A stretch of 64,000 nucleotides of DNA from Adineta vaga (GCA_021613535.1 CP075497.1:10106001-10170000); one strand, 5' to 3'. Shown: positions 28,837-41,989, counted from the first letter of the stretch. The notes: generated from the letters alone by a model not told the origin. Translations and numbers: made by a program.

Positions 28837-31122
28837 ATGAACAAGTCGAACCATTTCGATTTGTCGTCATCGAATACGAAACCTGAACATTCCTCCATGA
28901 CAACAGTTAATATTCTTGGTCGACTTCGAATAGCAACTGAAGAAGTGCGAAAAGTTCAATCAAATCTAGCTAAAAGTGGTAAGTGATAATTTGAATGAAT
29001 CATTGACGATATTAGATCGTCGATGATAAGAAGAAGACGAAATTTTTGATTGTTTTCTTAATTTTTACTTTTCATTCTCTTTTTTTCAAGGTTCATCAGA
29101 TCAAGTGGAAATCTTGAGTAAAGTTGGAAAAGAGCTTGATGGTACGTCAATAACATATTCTTTTTTTTTCTTCTTCGAATACTCAAATTACAATTGAATG
29201 AAAAGACAAGCTCATCTAACACTTACGAATGAATGGTTTCAAATATTCTCTTCTACTTTTCTTCTTTAATCGGGAATATAAATTATCAATCAACACTTTC
29301 ATCCTCTTCTCTTTTTACTGACAAAATATAATTTAATCTTCTTCTATATTGTTTATTTAAATATTAAAAAAGGCCTTTTTCTTTTTTAGGAATTCTTTAT
29401 AATCTCGTCGAGATTCTTTCCGACGATACGCGACAAAGTGAAATTAATATTACATCAAATGATGGACAAATTAGTAAATGGTTAGAGCAAACATTTTCTT
29501 CAAAACAAACTCGATCAACAACAGCTGCTGGACGATTTGAGTCTATTAAAGCTATCATTCAAGCTTCATCATTTGTTAATGCTCTACAACGACAAATGCG
29601 CCAGAATGCTAAAGAACGTTTAACAGCCATGCTTGATTTACCTGTTGACATACAGAAATTAAATTTATGGTCATTTAATACGATGGACTATGAAGATCCA
29701 TTGAATTTTTCGATTCTGTTAATATTTGATGCACATGATCTTGTCACACGATTCCGTATTGATATTGAAACATTAAAAAACTTTAATCGAGCATTGGCTG
29801 ATGGTTATCAGAGTATGTAGAAAGAATAGAAGGAAAAGAATTCCTTTTATTTTTATTTATTTGAATATAGAATTTCGTGCTCCGTATCATAATGATTTTC
29901 ATGGTGCCGATGTTCTTCAAACAACACATTGTCTATTAATAAAAAGTAATTTAATGAATGTTTTTACTCAACTTGAAATTGCTGCATTAGTAAGATAAAC
30001 AAAATCATTTATTCATAAGTTGTTTTTCTTCTTCTATCGATAGTTATTTGCAGCTGCAATACATGATTATGAACATCCCGGCTTGAATAATGGTTATTTA
30101 GTTAAAACAAAAAATGATTTAGCTTTAACTTACAATGATTTTAGTGTTTTAGGTAAGAAGAAACTAAAATAAATAATGAGAATACATAGACAAATAGATC
30201 AATTTGAAGCATTAGAAATGACATGATAGACTAAATAACAATCGAAAACCTTTGAAATGCTTTTAATGAATAAACAATTGAAAATATTCGAGATATTCTT
30301 CTTAAAATACAAATCAATTGATTTTTATTTCTTAGAAAATCATCATGCAAGTTCAGTTTTCAAATTATTACGTGATAAACGTTACAATATTTGGTCTCAT
30401 ATGAATACCAACGAATATCGAAGTTTCCGTTCATTAGTAATCTCACTTGTACTTGCTACTGATATGGCCAATCATGCGTCATTAGTTGAACGTATGTCAA
30501 CATATTTTTTCTTTAAAGAAACTAATGCCACAACAACATCTGCCGATTCGAAGACTCTTCTTCAAACATTATTACATGCAGCTGATATATCGAATGCAGC
30601 TAAACCATGGCCAATTTATATTCATTCCGCTGAAAAAATCATGGAAGAATTCTTCATTCAAGGTGATTTAGAAAAGATAAATTATCAAGATGATAAACCA
30701 ACATTTGATCGAGAATCCACCGATATTGTACAGTTACAAATCGGTTTTATTAGACATATTGTTCATCCTACTGTAAGAAAAACGTTTCATTCAAGAATAT
30801 TTATTCATACATTTTCCTTTAGTTCGATGTTTTATCTAAAGTTCTTCAAATTGATTCTCTTGATGAGAATCAAAAAGAACCAACGATAACAGCAACAGCT
30901 CCTCTATCTCAATGTACAATTCCATGGCAATATGATTTACAATTAAATTTAGAAACATGGAAACAAGTATCACAACATGCTGATATGCAACAAATCATTT
31001 TAAATCGTAAACCTTTGCAATTAAATCTTGATTATTTACGAGAATTTGTTGAAAAAGCAAAAATATGTCTAAAAAAACGTTCACAACATGATCAATTACT
31101 TAATCAGACGCTTCCCTCATGA
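28837..31122 (+). CDS. Ca2+/calmodulin-dependent cyclic nucleotide phosphodiesterase, PDE1-like
   Basis: Seven exons: 28837-28978, 29091-29141, 29390-29812, 29871-29989, 30044-30152, 30336-30772, 30823-31122, giving 526 aa. The catalytic domain holds the metal ligands in order: H216 (in Y211-H-N-D-F-H216), H252 and D253 in AAAIHDYEHPG, and D365 in HAADI. Phosphodiesterase motifs ENHH, ATDM, EEFFIQGD and QIGFI are also present. The N-terminal part (GRLRIATEEV..., WLEQTFSSK, RFESI...IQASSFV) follows PDE1, which has calmodulin-binding and inhibitory segments there. The enzyme hydrolyses cAMP and cGMP. Length matches PDE1 (about 530-560 aa). Intron 2 is 248 bp and intron 5 is 183 bp; the others are short. 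PDE1 is the best family; substrate preference cannot be read from sequence. Confidence 0.93.
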
Positions 31123-31563
31123 TCATCTTGATTGTTTATAGAATATTCCTCTCTCTCTATCTTTCTCTTTCTTTTTCTAGTCATACATCTTTTATTTTTT
31201 TTGTGTTTTATTCTTGTAATATTATTTTTTGCTAATAAGAAAAAGGACGGAAATATTTTTTTTTAATTTAAACAAAAACTTAACAATGCATAAGTGTTTT
31301 CTTGTTAAAATCATAAATTTTGAAGACTAGATATTGTACGAAGAAGAATAGTACATTCATTTGATATAAATGTTCACTTTTTTAATTATAATTTGTTCGA
31401 GGATAAACAATTAAGTAATGAGCCAAGAATTTTCTTCAAAATTCATCAACCATTCTTTTACTTAAAACATTTAAATATATATATGAAAATAAAATATTTT
31501 CTCGTCATTTCAACAGTTACTTTACACCAAGAAACAAGTAGGTTTTTCTTTCATTTGATAAGA
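31123..31563. other. Spacer between PDE1 and the PPxY membrane protein gene
   Basis: About 440 bp, AT-rich, with both neighbours on the plus strand. A CAG acceptor-like site (TTTCAACAG near 31515) precedes the next start codon. No gene seen. Confidence 0.55.
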
Positions 31564-32345
31564 ATGGCAGGAGCAAAATTCAGTAGTTATACTTGCTCTG
31601 CAACGATTTTATTCTTGGCTATAATCTTTGGTTTAGTCAATCAGGCTCAATATGTAAATATCTGTTTCTTTAAATATATTATGTTTCTTAATATTTCTCT
31701 TCCCTACAGGCAAATGCCTATGCCTATTGTCAATATTACAAACCGAATGATCCGTGGGCTTATATAAAACCGTAAGACCTAGCTTGTTCTATTTTAAAAT
31801 AATCATTCTATTCTTAGATGCCCGAATACTTGCTGCCCATTGACTAAAAATACACGAATCAATACAACATGCTGTAATCCTGTAACAGTTTATACAACAA
31901 TAACAACAACATACACAGTTTTTGGATATAGCTGGTGGACAGTGTATATGATTTTTATACATAGAAAATATATATATTTAAATATTTTACTTCTAGTCTT
32001 CTTTGTGTCATCTGTTGTTTTACAATACTTTGCATATTATGTCAATCTTACAAACGCATCTGTGGTTCTAAACATGGAAAACGTTTTAGTACATTAATAA
32101 TAATGTTCCATTTAAAGATTCTTTCTTTTTTTATTTTCTCATATTTAGATGCAGCTGTTGACCCTGAAGCAGCTTTTACAATTTCCAAAGCAATTGAAGC
32201 TGCTAATCCTGCTTGTAGTTATACCGTTGATAACGATACCAATATTTTAGATCAACCTCCAAGTTATTCAACTAATATTTCAACAACACCATCACCACCT
32301 CCTTATGTGACCGTCGATGGACCAATGAAGAAAACTTTGGAATAA
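31564..32345 (+). CDS. Small one-pass membrane protein: signal peptide, Cys-rich ectodomain, PPxY tail
   Basis: Five exons: 31564-31653, 31710-31771, 31818-31943, 31997-32082, 32149-32345, giving 186 aa. Residues 1-30 are a signal peptide (SATILFLAIIFGLVNQAQ). A short ectodomain follows with paired Cys (CPNTCC, TTCCN) and a TTITTTYT stretch. One membrane helix (WWTVLLCVICCFTILCILC) comes next, then a basic stop (YKRICGSKHGK). The cytoplasmic tail has QPPSY and PPPY motifs, which are WW-domain ligands. The layout resembles small Cys-rich PPxY membrane proteins such as VOPP1/WBP1, but I cannot show homology. The donors at 31944 and 32083 are weak yet are the choices that keep the frame and give the membrane helix. 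Function unknown; an adaptor for NEDD4-family ligases is plausible. Confidence 0.72.
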
Positions 32346-32474
32346 ATATTTTTTCCATATATTATATGTGCACAAAAAACAAGAAAAAACAAGCATTCAA
32401 AGACAGACAGAACTAGAAGAAGATTATTGCAATGCGACAAAGAAGAGAAAAAAACGAGAGCAAGAGAGAAAGAG

Positions 32475-32488
32475 GTGTGTGTGTGTGT
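32475..32488 (+). repeat. (GT)n microsatellite
   Basis: Short perfect GT run in the 3' region of the PPxY membrane protein gene, before its candidate poly(A) signal. Confidence 0.8.
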
Positions 32489-32516
32489 ATGTGTATAGAA
32501 TATGATGAAATGCAAT

Positions 32517-32522
32517 AATAAA
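32517..32522 (+). terminator. Candidate poly(A) signal of the PPxY membrane protein gene
   Basis: AATAAA 172 nt after the stop codon, just before the convergent zinc-finger gene. Motif only. Confidence 0.45.
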
Positions 32523-32624
32523 CAAAAAAAAGACGAGAAAAAAGAACGGATTTTCTTTATTTTTTTTTTGAAATCTTATCAGTTCATTGAGATTCGAATA
32601 TGTGACTGTATTTGAATCGATTGT

Positions 32625-35600
32625 TTAAGAATGAATTGGTGATGAAATATCTTCATCTTCTTCCGATTGAATTGATGGTGAACAACTATCAGGTTGTTCT
32701 TCATGTTGAATAGTATCATCTTCATCAACATTAGTTTGTTGCAATGAAGAATTTGTTGTCGATGTCGTATGTGTCGATGAAATTGATGATGAACGACGTT
32801 GATTTATCATTGAATTTGTTGCTTGACAATTATTTGTATTTGTTGGTAATAAACGTTGAAATAAATCCATGGTATGTTGTTGATGAAAAGCCGCAGCAAC
32901 AGCAGCTGCTGTTACGGCTGCATTACTAATTAATTGCGTTGGATTAGTTGATGTGGCTGATTGAATTGGATAATCATTTAATGATGTATCATCATCACCA
33001 GATAAATCTTCTAATGGTAAACCACGTTCATGTTTGGTTAGATGACGTTCGAGATTTGTTTGTTGAGCAAAACGTCGATCACATAGATGACATGGAAATT
33101 TCTTTTCTCGATTATGAATATTTCGAATATGACGTTGAAGATTAGATGAAATTGAAAATGATCGTTCACAATATTTGCAACGATATGGCTAAAAGATGAA
33201 AAGTTATTTCATGAGAGATGGAAGAGAAATTTTAAAAAATGCTTACTTGTTCGCCTGTATGTGTTCGTAAATGTCGCGTTAAATTCGCTGAACGCGGAAA
33301 AACTTTACCACAATAAGAACATGTATATTTATCTTTGTTATTTAATCGGGTATTTAAATATTGTAATTTATTTGCTGTTTGATGCGGCCAATTTTCATAT
33401 GGATTAGTATTTGTATTTGAATTGTTGTTGTTGTTGTTGTTGTTTTTATTGTTATTATTATTATTATTATTATTGGTTGTTGATGGAGATGATGAAGATG
33501 TTGGAGGATAGGAAAGTGCTGCTGATTGTTGATGATAGAAATTATTCAAATGTTTGATCATATCAAATTTTAAATTAGATTTTGGATTTTTAACATGATT
33601 TAATAGAGAATCAACATTATATTTTGATGATGATGATGATGATAATTTTTGTTGATGAACAGAAGGAGATTTTATTTCACGTTCAGGTGAAGATGATTTT
33701 GATGTTACTGGTGATTGATCAAAACGAGATTTTTTTATACTTAAATCCAACGGTGTATCTTCATTATTTGAACGTTTAGTTGATTGTTCTTGTTTTGGAC
33801 TATTTGATTTTGGAGTTGAAGAATTTGTTTTCTCTTCAATAGAATTAGCAGGAGATAAATCAATTGAATTAGGGGTTGACGAAGAAAATGTTTGAGAAAA
33901 GAAAGGAGATAATGCTCCATTAAGAAATGGATTTAATCGTGGTAGATAAGGAAGAAGTGAATAGGGAAAATTTGAATTCCATAACCAATTATTCATTTGT
34001 TCTTTATTTAAAGACATGCTTGGGAGTGGTGGCGGTGGTGGTGGTGGTTGAGGTGCAGCAGAAGTTGGAATTGATAAAGGAGATTTCGAAGAAGGATGAT
34101 TAAATGAACTTATATCGCCACAGAAACGTCTAGATAGAAGAAGAAAAAAACCAATTAGAATCAAATTCAACTTGAGAATTTCAACGTTCTTATCGATGAA
34201 CTTACCGGTGTTTATTAAGTGCAGCACTGTTCGAAAATGTTTGTCCACAAAATCTACATTTAACTTGTGTACGACAATCAGCATGCATTCGTTTATGTCG
34301 ACAAAGATTAGAAAATTGTGTATAAGATTTAAAACAAACTTCACATTGAAATGGTTTGATTGAAGAATGTATATGCATATGTTGTTTTAGACCACTGGTT
34401 GTTGCAAAAGATTTTCCACATTCTCGACAAGGATGATGATGATTAGTATTGGAATTATTATTTTGACTGGAATTGTCTAACTCAGAATCTGAATTGGAAT
34501 ATTGTAAACTAGGTGTATTATCGTCGTATGTTGGTGAAACCTAAGAAGAAGAAGAAGAAGAAATGAACAATAAGGTGATATGATAATTATTGTTCATCAA
34601 AATGTGAAAGAAGAATAGAGAGACGATGAATGAAATTGAATGCTTAATGTTTACTTGTGTCCGATCTTCTTTTTCTATATCGTCGGTGCTACTTGTCAAA
34701 TTCAATCATCGAAGTTAGAGCGGATGTGATAAAGACGATGCCGATGCCGATAGTCAACAATCAGCTCAGCTCAACTCACTCATTCAATAAGAATAATAAC
34801 ATGAAAAGAATCTGAAATTAACTGAACAATCGCATTCTCTCTCTCTCTTTTTCTTTATACATATATGTATATATGTATATATATATGATTCCATCACGGA
34901 GGGACGGCGTCCCGTGTGTAATTATGTTTTTTCGTCCGTGCGTTGTATACAGGTGAGACGCGAAAGAGCATCAGGCGATACCGACAACAAACAAAACAGA
35001 TTCTTTATTAGTTTTCTCTTGATACATATTGCTCATTGTCACACACTCATACGCATACTTCTAATTTTTGACAAGACACTCCAAACTTGATGACAATATG
35101 TATATAACATAAAAACTATGTAGGCGATAATCGGAGAGTAAAGGTGTGAAAGGCGGTCAGTTAGCTATTGTCGATCAACTCTTCTTCTTCTTCATATTCT
35201 CTCTTCATTCACACCTCATTTTCAGAGCAAAGTAATTATCACTGAGTTTGTATGTGCGCGCGTCTGAAAACATGATGAGTCAAGTAGGACCACCTAGGTG
35301 AGAGAACATGATTGTGTTAATCCGCCTTCTTATACAACAATAAAAACTAACAAATATGCTTTTTCTCAGACAACAAATTCTTTCGAAGATTTAATATCTT
35401 CGCCAAAGGCTTCATTTTATCTTATTGTTCGATGCTCAGTCGTTTCAATTTCTCAAAGGTTGTCCAATATCAAACAAATGATATGTGATGCGATGGACAA
35501 TTTAAATTTTCTCTCTTCTCTTCTCTTTGCGCCAGAAAGCAGACTTTTATGAACATCGGATATTTTTTTCAAATGATCATGATGATGATGATAATACAAA

Positions 35601-38105
35601 TATAGATTGACTTCGTGCGGCACTGTTCAAAAGCATCGATATGTACACACCTCTGCCGTAAAGGTCAATGACCTGACTCGTCCGAGAATATAAAAAAATA
35701 ACGAATATGTCGAACCATCAAAGTCAACAGATTGAGTAGTTAGGATGATATTCGACCCGATAGAGTGAGAGAGAGAGAGACGCAAAAAAAGGATCCAATC
35801 GTTGGTCACTCGATCAAAATGTAATAATCCATTGATATACACCTTCTCTTTATGTTTGAATGTATTGTTACTAGCGATCGATCACTTTTTTTACTAGACT
35901 ATATACACACGACACTCATTTTTCATTGAGTTCGATTCGATGAGCAGGAGGAGCTCTTGTCGTTGTATGGTCCTATGCAGACGATTAATCGAGGAATTTC
36001 TTTCTTTTTTTTTTCGAGTAATAACAATCATACAATATACACGCATGAGATGAAAAACGGGAACTCTCTCATTCATATTTGATCACCATTAGTGTCAACT
36101 CACTCAATATGTGGGATGTCAATAAGATGAAGAAGAAGAAGAAGAAAAAAAAGAAAGAGAAGGACGGAACACGAACATACAATAAATTCTATCCAATTGA
36201 AAAATATTCCATACCTGCATACTGTATTTATTAATCCATCTGTCAAAAAAAGATAACCATCTAACTGTTCAAATGACTATGTTAAAATGAAATATACAAA
36301 AGACACTCTTTCTTCTTTTATATGAGTATAGAGACGCGTTTTTTTTCTCTAATTCGATTTTATTCCTATTGGTTCTATTGGTAAATCCGCTGATAATTGT
36401 CTCGTGTTATATTGTCGACAAGACAAGCTTTTAAAAGATTTTTCTTCGTATATGTCCACCCCATATTCATCAAACATGCAAACGGGTTTTTCTTCATCTC
36501 GTTTTTTTTAATGATAAAACATTTCTTCTTCATTTTCTTTTAAGACTTACTTTATTTGCATTCCAAATTGTATGTGTATAACCACTCTCTTGATCTTTAG
36601 TCACTTCGTCTTGTTGTTGATCATGAGGATAAATACTAAAAAAAATAAACGTGTATCATCTTATTTGATCTATGTCGTTTAATTAAAACCAAATGAAAAA
36701 CATTCAAGAAAAGAAAGTATAGAAATGAAAATGTGTGGATGGGATAAGAAATACGATCGAAATATTTCTTCGTCGTCTTCTTCTTTTTCTTCTCATTGCT
36801 GTTCGTCCAATGACATGATTCTCGAATATAAGTGACACTCGCTTTTTCTTCTACATGTCTATTGTATTTTCAAACGTAAAACAGATGTTGCTACTGGTTT
36901 TCTTTTCGCATTAAGATGAAGTAAACGAGCAAAAAAGAAAGAACGAACTTTGATGTGTCAAAAATGTGTCTCATTCCATATGTTTTTTTTTAAATAAAAA
37001 AAAGAAGATGTTCAAACACGCTATGAACTAGACCAGTAAATTATCGAACACGACAGTAACGATCTACGCATCATAGACTATATACTCTTATCATATCTTT
37101 CAATGAACTTCAGGTTATTAAACAAAAAAGCATAAATCTTTTTAACGTATAGGTAGTCATGTTTATCGAACTAGTTCTCATCCACGTATCCATACGCACA
37201 TATACACTCACACATAGACACATATATACACATAGCTCATTAGTATTGAACTCTTCGGGACGGGTTTTTCAAAGCGAAGATATCAACATGTCAGCATATG
37301 TGCTCATATAAGTGAACGACAGATAATGATAAAGTGTGTTTGGTGTCTTTCTCTCTCTCTCTTTATGTTTGTCGATCAATTTGTTTGAATCGGGTGCGCA
37401 TATAAACTAAAAAGAGAGAAAGAAAATTCGACGACACCTGTTCTTCTCACCACCATCATCATCATCATCAATGTGTGTATATATATCGATGATAATTGAT
37501 TATAGGAGTGAAGTCATCAAACGAATAAAACATGCGTTTTATCATTAGTCATTCGATGCGTGTATGTCATCAATTATCAACATACGTCTTTTTTTTAATA
37601 TTAATTTACCTGTTGCATGAATCTTCGTCAAGATCGTCGTCGTTTTCGTCAGTACCTATGTCTTCGTTGTTGTTATCCTCGTCTTCTTCGATTGCTTCGT
37701 CGTCTTCGTCTTCGTCTTCTTCTTGATGATGATGATTCGAATGATCAATCGGCGAACTGGTTCTTCGATTTGATTTCGTGTAATTGAGAAATGAATTTGT
37801 TGCAAATAGATGATGATTGAATGGTGTTGTTTTATTATTTGTATTTGAATTGAAATCTACTAGTACAATGAAAACAAAGATGAGTACAAAGTGATAAGAA
37901 ATTGAGTGAGAAAGAGAGAAACAAAGACAAAATGTTCTTATCAAGAAGTCAAGCATTGAATGCATATTGATAGCATGACCCGAATGTCAAGTGTATATGA
38001 AAAAAAAAGAGCGAGATGGGAGAAGGGAGAGTAGAATAATTTTTTCTTGTTCATCGAAAATATCATACCTGTTCGAATTGTTTCAACGACAACACGAGTG
38101 TTCAT
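32625..38105 (-). CDS. C2H2 zinc-finger factor, MECOM(EVI1)/PRDM16/hamlet-like, without a PR domain
   Basis: Six exons: 38069-38105, 37610-37859, 36551-36635, 34206-34540, 33247-34129, 32625-33188, giving 717 aa. A first finger cluster has C2H2 units ending QHMHIH, RHKRMH and KHRRFC. The last of these is the C2HC-like finger typical of EVI1/PRDM16. A second cluster of three fingers near the C-terminus ([36 protein letters not shown]) matches the EVI1/PRDM16 C-terminal trio almost residue for residue. Between them lies TPLDLSIKK, a CtBP-recruiting PLDLS motif, and long Asn and Ser runs. Residues 13-95 are His- and Asp/Glu-rich. I see no PR/SET domain and only three of the usual seven N-terminal fingers. 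The family regulates cell-fate transcription. Introns 3 and 2 are long (2.0 and 1.0 kb). Upstream exons could be missed. Confidence 0.88.
34541..36550 (-). other. Long intron of the MECOM-like gene
   Basis: A 2-kb intron in a window where introns are usually about 55 bp. It contains TA/TATG simple sequence (34858-34886) and a small perfect inverted repeat (34901-34913). No coding exon is evident. Intronic regulatory elements are plausible for a developmental regulator. Confidence 0.6.
36636..37609 (-). other. Second long intron of the MECOM-like gene
   Basis: Nearly 1 kb, low-complexity, with an (ATC)n run near 37455-37471. No exon or RNA gene recognised. Confidence 0.55.
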
Positions 38106-40922
38106 TGCGCATGCAGCTTACATTCGACAATATTGTCGATGAGATTTTTCTGTATATTCTAAAATAAGAGAAAGAATAAGAAAAAAAAAGAAAAGACTTT
38201 TCTCTCTTCGGAATAACCAATCAAAATACAACGATGTCACACAAGTGTCTTTCTTGCTCATCCTTCCGTCGAATACTATTCGTTAAAATCTTCGACATTT
38301 TTCTCGTTCTTTCTTTTTTTTTCTTCTTCTCCTCTTTACTTTACTTTACTTTATTCTATGTTGATGCCTGTCAGTCTTTTTTTCCTGCTGGTTGCTAAGA
38401 ATAAAAATAATATATGAGAAAAAGAAGAAAAATGATGATGAAGGATGGGCGTATGTGTGTTTTTTGTCAAGATAGAAAATGACTGAGACGAGAAAAAAAC
38501 CGAGCAAAAAACTAGGTTTTACTGTTTCCGTTTTCCTGGTGGACATGCACACCTGCTAGGGAGGGAAGAAAAAGAGAGAAGGCTCACTTTGATGTATGTG
38601 TAGTGAACAAACACTAACAATAACGATGCCATCAATTTTTTTTCCTACTCTCTCTCTCTCTCATTTTCTCGGTCTTTTTGCTTTTGCTACAATGCAACAT
38701 CACCGCCAGCTGGTACTCTAGCTCAGCGGCTAGTCAAGCTCTATGATAAATCTTCTATTTCCCATTTGGGAGCTTCCTTCCCTATGTGCATACACGCGCA
38801 AAGGGATGAGAACATAACGATGGAGACAAAGAAAGACACTTAATATATTTTGACACCATTGTCTATCTCACCGTGCGTTCACGTTCACAGAATGAAAATG
38901 AGAATTGAGATCACCATCATCATACTATATGATGATCGATAGCAGTCGACAATAACGACAACGAACGAAGAAAAGGAGAAGAAGAAGAAGAAAAAACCTA
39001 TTTAGGTGAGCGTATGCGCTTGGGTACTGACGTATAGATTGTTGATGCCGGTATGGATCCCCAAAGAGCTCATCATCATCTCGATTACGGAAACGATGAA
39101 GATGATTAAAATTCATCGACCGTAGATATTAAAGCTCATCCGTCAAAAAAAAGAGAAGAGAGTGAGAAAGACAAAAAAAACGATGGAAAAATATCAGGAT
39201 AGCTAATTTGACAAGAGACTCTTGAGGAAGTCGAAGAAAGTCGGAAATAAGAGTTTTGTTATCTACATTTTGCATACATACATACGTACACACACACATA
39301 CGTTATATGAAAACTTTAAGTGGAGAAGAGAAGACAGTCTACTACTCGTCGTCGTCTCTTTTTCACGCGTCATGATATGAGCCTCTTATATTTTTATTTC
39401 TCTTTCTCCTTCTCTTACTCTCTCTCTCTCTCTTTCTCGATGATTGATTTGATTCAAACGAAGAGGAGGTGAGTGGTTGCAACCGTACAACTGTTCTCTC
39501 TATTTCTTCAAATATATATATATGTCTCCGAACACTACCTCTAGTGTCAATAACTAATGATTATGTCAATAGACAGAGCTGAGTTGTTATTGAAAAAAAT
39601 ACATCTATGAAAAATTCATTTATAATCAATAAAGTATATTGCATCTTGTTGATGAGTAAAGACTTAAAACGAAAAAGAAACCTAAGTTGTTAAAAAAACG
39701 AGCAAAAGAAAACGGAGAAGAGAACGAAGAAAAAATCGACGTTTTTAAAAAAATAACAATAACATAGCAAGAGACACTACCTTATCAAAATATCACTATG
39801 TCACAAATCGTTTGTAACAATGAAGAATAAGTGAGAGAAATAGAATAAAAAAAAATCGATCCAATTGATTTCCTGTGTCACTCTAAAAAGGAAATGGACA
39901 CCGTCAAAAAGCTTGAGGCACCGTTTTGTACGTTGATGCTGTAGGAAACATTGCTTTTTTTCTTCTCGTTGTTGTTTTTGTTGACATGTGATTAGACAAT
40001 GAATTTTTACCTTTACATCAAATTAGCATATGTATATCACCTTGTTGTCTTTTCGCATCGTGACCCTTTTCTTTTTCTTACCTGAATATATTTGTATATG
40101 TGAATATATGGATGAATGTATATGTATGTTGCTACTGTTGCACTTGAACAACAAGATCGTCGTATGTTATTACTGCTGTTACAACTTTCTTTTATGCGTT
40201 TTCATCTGTCTATATATATATATGTGATTAAGAGTCCGGGACTAGTGATAGTGTTCGGAAAAAAAAGAGAGAAAAACCTCTTTTTTTCTTCTTTCTCGCT
40301 CTTTTTCGATCGTATTTGATTGATGCGATATTTGACGACGACGTCCTATCTCCCTTTTCTTTCTCTTGTCGGTGAGATTCTATTTGCTCGCTAAATGCAT
40401 ACTCGACGAATTGTGATTCGACAAAGAGAGAAAGAAAGACAGAGAGAACGAGACAAGATAATTGCGTACATTATTGGAACAAGTGAAGCTGCTACACTAC
40501 ATCAGAACAAAACGACGGACGGTAGAGAAGAAGAAGAAGAAGAAGAAGGAGAAGGAGGGACGAGTGGGGAAATCATTTTTTACTTCTACTACTAGCATCA
40601 CACAAAAAATAACACTCGCTGAATAAGGGAGAAGTAAAAATCTAGCACACAAGGGAGAGAGAAAATAAAGTGGGACGACGAGAACGGGGAGGAGGAGGTA
40701 ACTACCGTTTGTCAAGATTTTAGTGATCTTTTTTCTCTATTCTATCGATCGGTAGCCGAAACCATCTTCTCGACGAACGGGAAGAGAGAGAGAGGATAGA
40801 GAGAGAATGAACTGATAACCGAGCAAGTAAAGTAAAAAAATCGTTGAGAAGTGAAGATGTCATTCGATCTTAATGATTTCACTCTCTTTCTGAGAGTTTG
40901 AACACACGGTGATGAAGACGGA

Positions 40923-40938
40923 CGCGCGCGCGCGCGCG
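40923..40938. repeat. (CG)8 alternating tract
   Basis: Sixteen alternating C and G bases in an otherwise AT-rich region. Alternating CG can adopt Z-form DNA. A second, imperfect tract is at 41975-41989. Confidence 0.85.
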
Positions 40939-41830
40939 TTCGAGAGAACACCTTATCAATAATAGAAAATAAATAGTAAAGAGAAATAGAGCAGACCAGA
41001 CAAAAATTTAGTTGACCGAAGACGATGAATATGGAAAAAGAAGAAGAAAAAAACGTTCCTATTTCATCTATCCATCAAATCTATCATGTCACATCTTCAA
41101 TATATATAAATATATAAATATTTGAAAGGCACGTTTTCTTCATTTTCAAGATGATGAGTGAAAATAGTAGAGAAGAAAATAAAAGAAATTGTCAAAATCG
41201 AATTAGAATCACGCGATAAACAGGAAATATTCAATCTGGCAAGCAAAACGAATGATAATGAGTTGTTCAGATAATTTTCTTTTTTCTACGTTTTTTTATT
41301 ATTATTTGGATTATTCTCCTTCTTATAAATACGAACAACAAAGATCTATGTTCACTAGAGACAATTTATTGTGTGTTTTGGTTTAGTTTTAACTTCGAAA
41401 ATTAATCGAAACATGCAAAGTTGATGCATCAGGGAAATCGTCCCGATCTGAGTTAACAACTTTTTCTTTTTCCATGCCGCACCATCCACTCTAATGAGCG
41501 TTTATACTTAAACTAATATTGAATGTTAGAAGAAGAATTGCAGTAGTCGTCACCGTCTGTGTAAATTTGTTCATTTTCACAGTCAACTCAATGGTGGTGA
41601 CACCTGAAAGTTTGCTTGATGATGTTTGTCTCGAAAACGATAGATATCATGTTTTTTTCTTTCTTTTTTCTTCACAAAAAAAGACATTTGGTCGCAATTA
41701 GTTGAGAACGATTGTATGTTTGCTTCAATGCGCTTTCTCATCTTTTTGTTCTGCTTCTTGACTTTCTTTTTTCACCTGCCCGTCGATTCTTTCTCTTTTT
41801 TCCTTTATTTATCGGTGGATAATAATGATG

Positions 41831-41848
41831 CACACACACACACACACA
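41831..41848. repeat. (CA)n microsatellite
   Basis: Perfect CA dinucleotide run inside the gene-free region. Confidence 0.85.
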
Positions 41849-41974
41849 TACACAGGAAAACTCTTCTTTTTTTTGCCGGCATTAAAGTGTCATTGATTGT
41901 TCATCATCAGTATGCATGTGTGTTTACTACTCAGGCAGTAACTGTGAATTATTTAGTATATGTCCATATAGTAA

Positions 41975-41989
41975 GCGCGAGCGCGCGCG
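41975..41989. repeat. Alternating CG tract, interrupted
   Basis: GCGCGAGCGCGCGCG, the second CG-alternating stretch about 1 kb from the first. Confidence 0.8.

Noticed and set aside
34901-34913. Perfect 6-bp inverted repeat GGGACG-G-CGTCCC in an intron
   Set aside because: Too short to call an operator or terminator; expected by chance in 64 kb.
38708-38775. tRNA-like A-box string (TAGCTCAGCGGC) that could start a tRNA gene
   Set aside because: No matching B box, no T-arm and no acceptor stem pairing could be found downstream.
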